A stretch of 6,118 nucleotides of DNA, taken from positions 1 through 6,118 of the forward strand of contig JAEZZZ010000087.1 of the NCBI GenBank assembly GCA_023418255.1, in the 5' to 3' direction. A program made the position numbers and the translations under genes. Of the stretch, positions 1 to 6,118 are shown piece after piece. Below the pieces are notes generated by a model. It was not told where the DNA came from. It ran no database searches and was given only the letters and a program-made list of their open reading frames with translations. The stretch's first letter is position 1. Each line of letters starts with the position of its first letter. The DNA is from Bacteroidota bacterium (GTDB taxonomy: Bacteria > Bacteroidota > Bacteroidia > Bacteroidales > Dysgonomonadaceae).

Positions 1-51
1 TTTTCCTATCATAATTTGCAAGGTTTTACTCTGTAAAGATACGAAAAACGG

Positions 52-59
52 CAAATATA
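52..59 (-). promoter_or_regulatory. Possible leftward promoter -7 element
   Basis: On the minus strand these bases read TATATTTG, a full match to the Bacteroidota -7 consensus TAnnTTTG. No TTTG-type -33 element stands 19 or so bases upstream. If real, it would start a transcript near position 45 that leaves the window to the left. Short AT-rich matches arise often by chance, so this is weak. Confidence 0.25.
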
Positions 60-83
60 TACAAGAAAAATAGCGGTTATTTT

Positions 84-96
84 TCTGATAATCAGA
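84..96. repeat. Small perfect palindrome, possible operator
   Basis: TCTGAT-A-ATCAGA is a perfect inverted repeat with six-base arms and a one-base centre. It lies about 25 bases upstream of the leftward TATATTTG element at 52-59, a position where a dimeric regulator could bind. There is no other support. Confidence 0.25.
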
Positions 97-137
97 GGAG
101 GTGGATGCTTTTTAAGGAGAGACTAAATATCCATATT

Positions 138-164
138 AAGAGCCGAAATATTTTGGTTCTTTTT
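138..164 (+). terminator. Terminator-like hairpin on the + strand
   Basis: Read as + strand RNA, positions 138-147 (AAGAGCCGAA) pair with 152-161 (TTTGGTTCTT). This gives a ten-pair stem containing two G-U pairs and a four-base loop (148-151), followed by T to 164. The G-U pairs become A-C mismatches on the opposite strand, so the structure favours the + direction. No + strand gene is visible to its left in the window. It would end either a transcript entering from beyond position 1 or a short unannotated RNA. Confidence 0.4.
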
Positions 165-216
165 GCATCCTAATTTTATGGACTTTACTGGGTATCGCAT
201 CTTTCTGTTTTTCTAT

Positions 217-244
217 AAAAAAAGGACAACCCATTTGTTGTCCT
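217..244 (-). terminator. Rho-independent terminator of the DUF349 gene
   Basis: A perfect eight-base inverted repeat (AGGACAAC at 223-230 and GTTGTCCT at 237-244) has a six-base loop. On the minus strand it is followed by a run of seven T (217-223). It starts 38 bases past the stop codon of the DUF349 gene, which is the expected position. The + strand also has TCTTTT after the stem (244-249), so it may work weakly in the other direction. Confidence 0.9.
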
Positions 245-282
245 CTTTTCGTATAATATTTGTGTGCGTCAATTTTTCAATA

Positions 283-2472
283 CTACAGTTGTTTGTCAAT
301 CACTTCAATTTTCTTGACAATGAGTTCCAGTTGCGATTTGATTTTTTTTACTTTCTGGTTCATATCATCCAACAATGAGTTTCCTTTTTTTGAAGAGATG
401 GATAAAAATCCGAGATTGTTCTCATATGTTTGTAGTTCTGCTTTCATCCGGTCGTATTGACGCATCAATTTGTCGCGTTCGCGTAACAGTTGGCTTCTTC
501 CACTATCCGACGATGATAAACTGGCAAGGTTGCTTTTGAAATCTTCCAAATGGCGCTCCTCTTTGTCAATGTTCAGGCGGTCGAATTGTGCATCGGCTGC
601 AGCTCGGAACTGCTCATAAATTTCATCTTTCTCTTTGAAAGGCACAAAACCAATTTGATACCACTCCTCCACCAGTGCTCTCAATAATTTAAGGGATTCG
701 TTGGCATTAACCGAAGTGTCTATGTTGTTTATTTTCTCAATGATAGTTCGTTTCTCTTCTAAGTTTTTTACCTCTTTATCGTATTGTGTTGAGGTATTTA
801 TTTTTTTCTGTTCAAAGAAATGGTCGCATGCTGATATAAAGCGTTTCCATGTGGCGTCAGTATGTTTGCGCGGTACAGGACCTATGGCTTTCCACTCTTG
901 TTGTATGTTGATCATATCTTCGGTGGTTTTTTTCCAGTCTTGGCTGTCTTTCATCGCTTCGGCACGTTCGCAAAGCTCAAGTTTCTTTATAAGATTTTTG
1001 TCCATTTGTTCGCGATTGTTTCGGTGAAACTCTTTTTTATTCTTGAAAAACAGTCCACACGCGGCACGATACCGTTCATATATTTTTTTGTTCCACTTGC
1101 GTGGAACAAAACCAATCTTTCGCCACTCTTCCTGAATCGCAAGCACTTGTTTAAGTTGTTTGTTCCAGTCTTTTAGCGTTTTTATGTTTTTATAGTCAAT
1201 GGCTTCCAGTTTTTCGCATAACTCTTGTTTTAGTTGTAAGTTTTCAGTTTCTCCTTCTCGCAATTTTTCAAAATGAGCGTGATATTTTCTGTTTATCACC
1301 GAAGACGCCTCTTTGAATCGCTCCCAGATGGGCTCTCTGTCTTTTCTTGATACAGGTCCAATTTCGCGCCATTCTTGATGAAGCTTTTGCAATTGATGAA
1401 ATGCCGACACAATATCAGGCTCCTCATCCAATCGCTCTGCGATTTCACAAAGTTCGGTCTTGAGCTCGAGATTTTTTCTGAAGTCATATTCACGAAATTC
1501 GTTGTTGATGCGTACCAAATCGTAAAATTTCTCTACTTGGCGTTGATAGGTTTCCCACACGCTATTTGATTGTGCTTTTGGTACTTGTCCTAATTTGTTC
1601 CACTCTTGCTGCAAACTTCGAAATTCCTGATATACTTTATTGAAATCACCTATTCCTTGATTGTCAATTAGTTCTGTTATTTTGTCAATGATGGCGCGTT
1701 TTTTTAAGAGGGTGCTTTCACGCTCTGCTTCCTCTTTGGCAAGAACGGCTGCGCGTTTTTCTTTAATGATTTTAAACAACTCTTTTCCTTCAATATAAAG
1801 CTCCGCTTCTTGGACTACAAAATCAAGTTCGTCTCCTCCATCTGCAATAAAAGCCGCTTTTTGTTGTTCTGTTTCGTTCCTCAAAGCACAGTAGAAGAGC
1901 TCTTTCAAAACATTCACATCGGTTCGTTTGGGGAAATCTGATTCGGACAACTTTTTCAACTCTCTCACAATCTCTTCGATGGTTTCCGCTTTTATAGACG
2001 AATCTCCATCTTCGTCAAGGTTGTCGTCCTCTTCTGTTGAACGATCAGCATTCTCTGAAGATTCTTTTTCTGACGCTTTCGTGTGGCTATCGCCATCTTT
2101 TGTCTCTTCAGACGTTTTGGGTTGCTCGTCAGATTTTTTATAGGGGTTCGCGGCATTTTCCATATTCTCGGAAGTGTTTTCCGTTGGTTTTTCCGCCGGC
2201 TTATCGGGTTGTTGCATCCCTTTTGTTGTTTCCTCTTTGGGGTGTTGAACCATCAATTTCTCTTTTTGACTGACAACTTCCTTCGTGTTATCCAAATTTT
2301 CGCCATCCATATCCGGATTAGATCCCTCGACAGATTTTGTCGGTTCAGGTTGCTCTGTTATTTTTTTATCCGGCGTATCTTTTTCTACGAGATTGTCGGG
2401 GTTATTTTTCTCTGCATCAGCTAGCTGATGAGTCATTTTTTTTTCGTCTTCAAAAGGCTCATTTGTCTTCAT
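283..2472 (-). CDS. DUF349 repeat protein with acidic disordered N-terminus
   Basis: This is a 729-residue protein of unknown function, probably cytoplasmic, since there is no signal peptide or membrane segment. Residues 1-165 are low complexity, rich in Glu, Asp, Lys, Pro, Ser and Thr, and look intrinsically disordered. Residues 165-260 form a charged helical segment. Five DUF349 repeats follow, each marked by a W-x3-G-x-V-P type motif, with the Trp at 291, 368, 450, 527 and 604. The period is about 77 residues, and the second copy has Ser in place of Pro (WREIGPVS). Each motif is followed by a charged stretch with an aromatic core such as IYERYRAAC or IWERFKEAS. Residues 660-729 look like a coiled coil. 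The start is supported by GAGAGG nine bases upstream (2482-2487); a second in-frame Met at residue 13 is less well placed. The gene stands alone, with its own terminator and a divergent neighbour. The family call is firm but the function is unknown. A scaffold or nucleic-acid-associated role is only a guess from the helical, charged composition. Confidence 0.93.
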   Translation of the reverse strand: MKTNEPFEDEKKMTHQLADAEKNNPDNLVEKDTPDKKITEQPEPTKSVEGSNPDMDGENLDNTKEVVSQKEKLMVQHPKEETTKGMQQPDKPAEKPTENTSENMENAANPYKKSDEQPKTSEETKDGDSHTKASEKESSENADRSTEEDDNLDEDGDSSIKAETIEEIVRELKKLSESDFPKRTDVNVLKELFYCALRNETEQQKAAFIADGGDELDFVVQEAELYIEGKELFKIIKEKRAAVLAKEEAERESTLLKKRAIIDKITELIDNQGIGDFNKVYQEFRSLQQEWNKLGQVPKAQSNSVWETYQRQVEKFYDLVRINNEFREYDFRKNLELKTELCEIAERLDEEPDIVSAFHQLQKLHQEWREIGPVSRKDREPIWERFKEASSVINRKYHAHFEKLREGETENLQLKQELCEKLEAIDYKNIKTLKDWNKQLKQVLAIQEEWRKIGFVPRKWNKKIYERYRAACGLFFKNKKEFHRNNREQMDKNLIKKLELCERAEAMKDSQDWKKTTEDMINIQQEWKAIGPVPRKHTDATWKRFISACDHFFEQKKINTSTQYDKEVKNLEEKRTIIEKINNIDTSVNANESLKLLRALVEEWYQIGFVPFKEKDEIYEQFRAAADAQFDRLNIDKEERHLEDFKSNLASLSSSDSGRSQLLRERDKLMRQYDRMKAELQTYENNLGFLSISSKKGNSLLDDMNQKVKKIKSQLELIVKKIEVIDKQL

Positions 2473-2481
2473 CGGTTATAT

Positions 2482-2487
2482 CCTCTC
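2482..2487 (-). promoter_or_regulatory. Ribosome binding site of the DUF349 gene
   Basis: The minus strand reads GAGAGG, followed by nine bases and then the ATG. It is the clearest Shine-Dalgarno sequence of the four intact genes here, and it decides the start at 2472 over the in-frame Met at residue 13. Confidence 0.65.
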
Positions 2488-2498
2488 ATTTTTTATCA

Positions 2499-2516
2499 TC
2501 AACACTTTTGTGTTGA
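2499..2516 (-). promoter_or_regulatory. Perfect hairpin in the DUF349 mRNA leader
   Basis: TCAACAC-TTTT-GTGTTGA is a perfect seven-base inverted repeat with a four-base loop. On the minus strand it would fold in the 5' leader and end 11 bases before the GAGAGG ribosome binding site. It is not followed by a T-run in that direction, so it is not a terminator. It could be a leader stem affecting translation or stability, or a protein-binding site on the DNA. Confidence 0.45.
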
Positions 2517-2547
2517 ATCGTATCCAATCTAAAAAAATATTTATCGC

Positions 2548-2582
2548 ACAAAGTAAAATCCGAAATAAAGTATTTACTTTGT
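2548..2582. promoter_or_regulatory. Inverted repeat between divergent genes, possible operator or paired promoters
   Basis: ACAAAGTAAA (2548-2557) and TTTACTTTGT (2573-2582) are perfect ten-base inverted copies separated by 15 bases. Each arm contains TTACTTTG pointing outward, one mismatch from the -7 consensus TAnnTTTG. The left arm would serve the DUF349 gene (leader of about 70 bases) and the right arm the membrane-protein gene (leader of about 110 bases). Neither has a -33 TTTG at the usual distance. The site may be two mirror-image promoters, an operator, or both. Confidence 0.4.
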
Positions 2583-2612
2583 AGGGTAAAAATGATATAC
2601 AAATTAACGCAT

Positions 2613-2620
2613 TATTTTTG
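2613..2620 (+). promoter_or_regulatory. Possible -7 element for the small membrane protein gene
   Basis: TATTTTTG fits TAnnTTTG exactly and would give a leader of about 70 bases. There is no -33 match at the normal distance. It competes with the TTACTTTG at 2574-2581 as the promoter of the gene at 2699. Confidence 0.3.
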
Positions 2621-2698
2621 TGATTTCATTGTTTTTTCTTATTTATTTGGTAAAACTTGAGAAAATAGTGATTTTTTTCCTGTATTTAATCTTTTTGA

Positions 2699-3196
2699 AT
2701 GATTGAAAATAATAAAATTTCTAAAAAATTGAAAGAAATGAATGAATTGAAAATTTTTCAACCCACCGTTTCAAAAAAGATAAAAATGTTGATATTGGTG
2801 GCCGCCGTTTACCTTTTTGTAGTTTCAGCCATTTTGAGCATCACATTGTATGCCACTACCGGCGAGTTTAAGTTTTACTTTTTCATGGGAATTGTAGGTT
2901 TGCTCGTTGCGGCGATATTGTTTTTGAGTGTAACGGTTTGGAAGCCCAAACCTATTATCATTATCACAAATGATGAGTTTACGCTTCATATTCCCAAACA
3001 AAAAGTCGATGGGATTATCGCTTGGGAAGATGTTGTTAATATTGGCATGGGAATCAGTCATTTGTCCTTCACCACCAATGAGGAAAAGCAATATAAGATT
3101 GATTTGGAAAATCTGAAATATCGCGAACTTTTGGCAATAAAAACGAAGTTGATCGAAATTTGCGAAGTCAAAAACATTCCATATGGCAATTTGTAG
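2699..3196 (+). CDS. Small two-helix membrane protein, resembles STM3941-type proteins
   Basis: This 165-residue hypothetical protein has a basic N-terminus (about residues 1-29) and two hydrophobic helices at about 30-51 and 59-80. A soluble C-terminal domain of about 85 residues follows. In that domain, short strands such as KPIIIITND, EFTLHIP and GIIAWEDVVNI are followed by an amphipathic helix near the end (YRELLAIKTKLIEIC). The layout of a hairpin of two helices plus a small beta-rich, PH-like domain with a central WEDV/I motif resembles the STM3941 family of Bacteroidota and enterobacteria, but I assign this from memory of the pattern only. No molecular function is known. The first ATG lacks a Shine-Dalgarno sequence. 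The Met at residue 14 (2738) follows GAAAGAA, and the homologous core begins there (NELKIF), so it is a credible alternative start. The gene is divergent from the DUF349 gene and convergent with der, 27 bases away. Confidence 0.8.
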   Translation: MIENNKISKKLKEMNELKIFQPTVSKKIKMLILVAAVYLFVVSAILSITLYATTGEFKFYFFMGIVGLLVAAILFLSVTVWKPKPIIIITNDEFTLHIPKQKVDGIIAWEDVVNIGMGISHLSFTTNEEKQYKIDLENLKYRELLAIKTKLIEICEVKNIPYGNL

Positions 3197-3213
3197 CAGT
3201 TGTTCCTCAGAAT

Positions 3214-3230
3214 ATAAGTAACCTTATTTT
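3214..3230 (+). terminator. Weak terminator-like hairpin after the membrane protein gene
   Basis: ATAAG-TAAC-CTTAT forms a five-pair stem followed by TTTT, 17 bases past the stop codon. The stem is short and AT-rich, so it is a poor terminator. It is still the only candidate in the 27-base gap to the convergent der gene, and it overlaps the der stop codon. Confidence 0.25.
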
Positions 3231-4537
3231 TCTCTAAAATAGAGTTCTATAGGTGTGCCGGAAAAATCCCATTTTTCGCGCATTCTATTCTCTATGAATC
3301 GCCGATAGGGTTCTTTTACCCACTTTGGTAAATTGCAGAAAAAGACAAACGTGGGTATGCGCGTATTTGTCAGTTGTGTAATGTATTTTACTTTAACAAA
3401 CTTTCCTTTGTTGGATGGGGGGGGGGTGCGTTCGATGATGGGTAAAAGGATTTCGTTGAGTTTGCTTGTCGTTATTTTGCGTTTTCGATTTTCATACACC
3501 TCCTTTGCTTTGTCCATCACTTTGAGAATGCGCTGTTTAGTAATTGCAGAACCAAAAATAATGGGGAAGTCGGTGAATGGCGCAAAGCGGCTGCGTATTT
3601 GTTTTTCGTACATTTTGATTGCAGCATTGTCTTTATGCTCAATCAAGTCCCATTTGTTTACAAAGACAACCAACCCTTTTTTGTTTTTCTGAATCAACGA
3701 GAAGATATTGAGATCTTGGCTTTCAACACCTCGCAATGCATCAATCATAAGTACGCACACATCGGCATTTTCGATGACGCGTATGGAACGAATAACCGAA
3801 TAGTATTCTAAATCTTCTGTTACTTTTCCTTTTTTTCGAATGCCTGCCGTATCGATCAGATAAAAATCCATGCCAAATTTATTGTAGCGCGTGTTGATGG
3901 CATCGCGTGTTGTTCCCGCAATGTCGGTGACGATGCTTCGTTCTTCACCGGTCAGTGCATTTACGATAGAGGATTTCCCGACGTTGGGACGCCCTACAAC
4001 GGCAAATTTTGGAATGTTGTCAAGTTCCTCTTCGCGATTTTCTTTTACAAATAGTGTGAGAATATGATCGAGCAAATCGCCGGTACCGGAGCCATTAATG
4101 GACGATACAGGATAAGGTTCGCCTAAACCAAGTGAGTAAAACTCTGCCGATTGATGTCCCAATTGATGATTGTCGGATTTGTTGGCAACTACCACGACCG
4201 GCTTGTCCGATCGACGAAGCAGTTGCGCCACATGTTCGTCCATTCCCGAAAGTCCGGACATGACATCCACAACAAAAAGGATCAAATCGGACTCTTCGAT
4301 GGCGACGCGCACTTGTTTGTTTATCTCGTCTTCCATTATGTCGTCGGAATGTTCAACCCAGCCGCCGGTGTCCACCAATGAAAATTCTACGCCATTCCAT
4401 GTGGCTGTGCCATATTGGCGGTCGCGTGTTGTGCCCGACACTTCTGTGACAATGGCTTGACGACTTTGTGTCAGTCGATTAAATAGGGTGGATTTACCCA
4501 CATTGGGACGTCCTACGATGGCTACTAAATTTCTCAT
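3224..4537 (-). CDS. der: GTPase Der (EngA), 50S ribosomal subunit assembly
   Basis: Der has two tandem GTPase domains and a KH-like C-terminal domain. It binds the 50S subunit and is needed for its late maturation. Domain 1 shows G1 GRPNVGKS (9-16), G2 TTRD (36-39), G3 DTGG (56-59) and G4 NKSD (119-122). Domain 2 shows G1 GRPNVGKS (182-189), G2 TTRD (209-212), G3 DTAG (229-232), G4 NKWD (294-297) and G5 SAI (330-332). The KH-like domain covers about 350-437 and ends in IELYFREK. The length of 437 is normal for the family and all signature residues are intact. The start is fixed by the conserved opening [17 protein letters not shown]. The DNA upstream is AT-rich without a clear Shine-Dalgarno sequence. 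The gene lies 73 bases downstream of era on the same strand, and I see no good promoter between them, so co-transcription is likely. One oddity is a run of ten C (coding strand, 3417-3426) that encodes Thr-Pro-Pro-Pro at the entry to the KH-like domain. Confidence 0.98.
   Translation of the reverse strand: MRNLVAIVGRPNVGKSTLFNRLTQSRQAIVTEVSGTTRDRQYGTATWNGVEFSLVDTGGWVEHSDDIMEDEINKQVRVAIEESDLILFVVDVMSGLSGMDEHVAQLLRRSDKPVVVVANKSDNHQLGHQSAEFYSLGLGEPYPVSSINGSGTGDLLDHILTLFVKENREEELDNIPKFAVVGRPNVGKSSIVNALTGEERSIVTDIAGTTRDAINTRYNKFGMDFYLIDTAGIRKKGKVTEDLEYYSVIRSIRVIENADVCVLMIDALRGVESQDLNIFSLIQKNKKGLVVFVNKWDLIEHKDNAAIKMYEKQIRSRFAPFTDFPIIFGSAITKQRILKVMDKAKEVYENRKRKITTSKLNEILLPIIERTPPPSNKGKFVKVKYITQLTNTRIPTFVFFCNLPKWVKEPYRRFIENRMREKWDFSGTPIELYFREK
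3417..3426 (-). repeat. Ten-base C homopolymer inside der
   Basis: The + strand shows ten consecutive G, so the coding strand of der has ten C (ACC CCC CCC CCA). They encode Thr-Pro-Pro-Pro around residue 370, at the entry to the KH-like domain. It stands out strongly in AT-rich DNA. Such tracts are prone to replication slippage and to sequencing error. The reading frame here is intact. Confidence 0.9.
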
Positions 4538-4610
4538 ATTCTTTTTTTTTCTTTGTCGTTTTAATGTTTTATTGGGCGTATTGGTTTTAAAATAAGTTTG
4601 GTGGTATTTC

Positions 4611-5504
4611 CTAATCTAGCTTATAACCAAAAGTTTTGAGCATGTTTTCGCGGTTGCGCCAATCTTTTTCCACTTTTACGTAAAGTTGCAAAAATACTTT
4701 TTTCCTAAAAAAGCGTTCAATATCTTTACGTGCTTGTGTGCCAAGTTTTTTCAGAGGTTCGCCTTTGTGTCCGATGACAATTCCTTTTTGGGTATTTCGT
4801 TCTACCAAAATGGTGGCGCGAATACGGATGATTTGTGACTCTTCCTTGAATTCTTCTACAACCACTTCCATTGAATAGGGAACCTCTTTCTGATAAATCA
4901 TAAGTGCCTTTTCACGGATGATTTCGGTAACAAAAAAACGTGCCGGTTTATCCGTCAGAGCGTCTTTTTCAAAATAGGGGGGCGAAAGAGGGAGAAACTC
5001 TTTAATAGTCTGTTCCAACATGTCCACACCAAAATTATTTAATGCAGAAATGGGATAAATTTTTGCCTTTGGCAAATGTTCGCGCCATTGTGTTACCAAC
5101 TTTTCAAGTTCATTCTGCGAGGTCAAATCAATCTTGTTTATTAGTAGGATTATCGGCATTTCCAGTGCAGAAACTTTGTTGAGGAACGTATCGTTTTTGT
5201 CAAATTTTTCGATCACATCGGTAACATACAGCAAGACATCTGCGTCTTGTAGGGCTGAAAGCGAAAAATGCAGCATCTGTTCTTGCAGTTTATAGTTGGG
5301 ACGCAAAATGCCGGGCGTGTCAGAATATACAATTTGACAGTCAGGTGTATTCACAATTCCCATAATTCGATGGCGTGTTGTTTGTGCTTTTGGCGTAATG
5401 ATGGATAGTTTTTCTCCTACCAAACGGTTCATTAGCGTAGATTTTCCCACATTGGGATTTCCCACAATATTCACAAATCCTGAACGATGCTCTTTTTCTT
5501 GCAT
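4611..5504 (-). CDS. era: GTPase Era, 16S rRNA binding and 30S assembly
   Basis: Era is a GTPase that binds the 3' end of 16S rRNA and couples 30S maturation to growth. It acts in the cytoplasm or at the inner membrane. The G domain shows G1 GNPNVGKS (15-22), G2 Thr 42-43 in QTTRHR, G3 DTPG (62-65), G4 NKID (123-126) and G5 SAL (153-155). The C-terminal KH domain (about 200-297) carries the RNA-binding loop GHKG (245-248), preceded by the usual strand and followed by [14 protein letters not shown]. The length of 297 is typical of the family. The ATG is the only Met ahead of the G1 motif, and it gives the usual short N-terminal extension before [11 protein letters not shown]. The upstream DNA (AAAATAAAATT) has no Shine-Dalgarno sequence, as is common in Bacteroidota. 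der follows on the same strand. Upstream lies a transposase remnant, not the fatty-acid gene fabH that often precedes era in this phylum (the fabH order is from general knowledge). Confidence 0.98.
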   Translation of the reverse strand: MQEKEHRSGFVNIVGNPNVGKSTLMNRLVGEKLSIITPKAQTTRHRIMGIVNTPDCQIVYSDTPGILRPNYKLQEQMLHFSLSALQDADVLLYVTDVIEKFDKNDTFLNKVSALEMPIILLINKIDLTSQNELEKLVTQWREHLPKAKIYPISALNNFGVDMLEQTIKEFLPLSPPYFEKDALTDKPARFFVTEIIREKALMIYQKEVPYSMEVVVEEFKEESQIIRIRATILVERNTQKGIVIGHKGEPLKKLGTQARKDIERFFRKKVFLQLYVKVEKDWRNRENMLKTFGYKLD

Positions 5505-5549
5505 AATTTTATTTTCTGTCGAGATGAGGGCTTATATACCCATTAACAC

Positions 5550-6118
5550 TTAATACCTATTTTCCTCGTTTTTTCTCATAAATATTAATGTTGTACAAAT
5601 GTACATGATTTTTCTTTTAAAACCACATAGAGACGCAAATAACTTGTTAGCGGCTTTGTTCGGACAGGTATTCCGGTATCTTTCCACAAGGGTTAGAAGA
5701 AGGCACTTTAGCCCTGCTCTTTTTATATTTTTGAAGGTTTTGTTTTCGGTTAATTTATTTTCAGTTTTCAGCTTAAATTCCACGCGATAAACATAACAAT
5801 CCGGAAGAAGAACTAAAAAAAGCTCTTCTATTTTGTGATGTTCAGATTTCATCAAGCCGATTGCCTGTGTGCGTGCTCTGACCTTAAGAAGGGAGTAATG
5901 ACGCTTTTGTGTGCCAAAACTGCCTTCTAAACGTGTTGCTGTTCGTAATTTAATATGTTGGTTATGAGTATGATATGTACGCCCTCGCATCAATTTTATA
6001 TCTGTAGGAAAGTGCATGAAAGTTTCGTAACAGGTGGCGTCTGTCATGACATCGTGTAGATTTTCAAGATAAGGTTTCCAATGCTCGGCAAGTACTTGTT
6101 GCGCCGCGTCAATATCTA
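5550..6118 (-). pseudogene. Decayed, internally deleted DDE transposase (partial, runs off right edge)
   Basis: The frame is open from the right edge and ends at the stop at 5550. Its first part matches what I recall of an IS1182-like group of Bacteroidota transposases. Near 6000-6047 is TDATCYETFMHFPTDIKL, a motif from the middle of such proteins. Only about 18 residues later, at about 5880-5930, comes RLEGSFGTQKRHYSL, which carries the catalytic Glu of the DDE triad near the C-terminus. In full-length proteins these blocks are far apart, so most of the catalytic core appears to be deleted in frame. After KIEELF (to 5817) the homology seems to continue in another frame (FFFRIVMFIAW, then a stop at 5768-5770), which implies a one-base shift beside a seven-base homopolymer at 5815-5821. 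The remaining tail to 5550 is probably not protein-coding, because the era promoter lies inside it. The exact IS family is uncertain. No terminal inverted repeats could be identified. The element must be inactive. Confidence 0.7.
5592..5605 (-). promoter_or_regulatory. Probable era-der promoter -7 element inside a palindrome
   Basis: On the minus strand 5596-5603 reads TACATTTG, a full match to TAnnTTTG. Transcription would start near 5588, giving a leader of about 84 bases before era. The box sits inside TGTACA-AA-TGTACA, two copies of a six-base palindrome two bases apart, which could let a dimeric regulator cover the promoter. A good -33 TTTG is not seen. A nine-codon frame (MRKNEENRY plus stop, 5550-5579) would lie near the start of the leader; whether it is translated is unknown. 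Confidence 0.45.

Noticed and set aside
163..460. Two + strand frames (71 and 66 codons) at the left
   Set aside because: They overlap the terminator and the C-terminal end of the DUF349 gene, have Phe-rich shadow composition, and lack ribosome binding sites.
2083..2424. 113-codon + strand frame, and other + strand frames across 701-1176 and 1928-2273
   Set aside because: They lie opposite the well-supported DUF349 gene. They are rich in Phe, Leu, Ser and Arg, as expected from the antisense of a Lys/Glu-rich protein, and show no recognisable domain.
2825..3091. 88-codon minus strand frame
   Set aside because: It is antisense to the membrane-protein gene, which has clear transmembrane segments. 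It has no domain or start signal of its own.
3232..3244. CTCTA-AAA-TAGAG inverted repeat at the der 3' end
   Set aside because: The stem has only five AT-rich pairs, lies inside the last der codons, and has no T-run in the right place.
3333..3692. 119-codon + strand frame and shorter + strand frames to 4460
   Set aside because: They are antisense to der, whose motifs are complete. Nothing recognisable is encoded on the opposite strand.
5599..5790. 63-codon + strand frame
   Set aside because: It is opposite the transposase remnant and the era promoter region, with no ribosome site or known similarity.
1..6118. tRNA, rRNA, CRISPR array, toxin-antitoxin or phage-defence genes
   Set aside because: No tRNA-like cloverleaf, regularly spaced repeats or matching protein motifs were seen on either strand. 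Apart from the transposase remnant the window is chromosomal housekeeping content.

Overview
The window looks like chromosomal DNA of a member of the Bacteroidota, most likely the order Bacteroidales. The DNA is AT-rich. Start sites are mostly AT-rich rather than strongly Shine-Dalgarno. There are several matches to the Bacteroidota -7 promoter element TAnnTTTG. Two GTPase genes sit in the order era-der, and there is a long multi-repeat DUF349 protein of the kind common in that phylum. The species cannot be named from this sequence.

Layout from left to right. Positions 1-282 hold no convincing gene. They contain a -7 element facing left out of the window, a small palindrome, a terminator-like hairpin on the + strand, and a strong terminator for the minus-strand gene that follows. 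Positions 283-2472 (minus) encode a 729-residue DUF349 protein: an acidic, low-complexity N-terminal third, then five DUF349 repeats and a C-terminal coiled coil. A 226-bp divergent intergenic region with two perfect inverted repeats separates it from a + strand gene (2699-3196) for a small two-helix membrane protein. That gene converges on der (3224-4537, minus), the double-domain GTPase of 50S ribosome assembly. Directly upstream of der is era (4611-5504, minus), the KH-domain GTPase of 30S assembly. The two are probably co-transcribed from a promoter near 5600. From there to the right edge (about 5768-6118, minus) is a decayed, internally deleted DDE transposase remnant, which separates era from whatever lay further upstream.

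Era and Der are a functional pair, since both are essential GTPases that check ribosomal subunit maturation. The DUF349 protein and the small membrane protein have no known role, and nothing here ties them to the GTPases beyond proximity. I see no obvious novel multi-gene system. The most unusual points are a ten-base C homopolymer inside der, the collapsed transposase whose tail supplies the DNA in front of era, and the symmetric elements in the regulatory regions.
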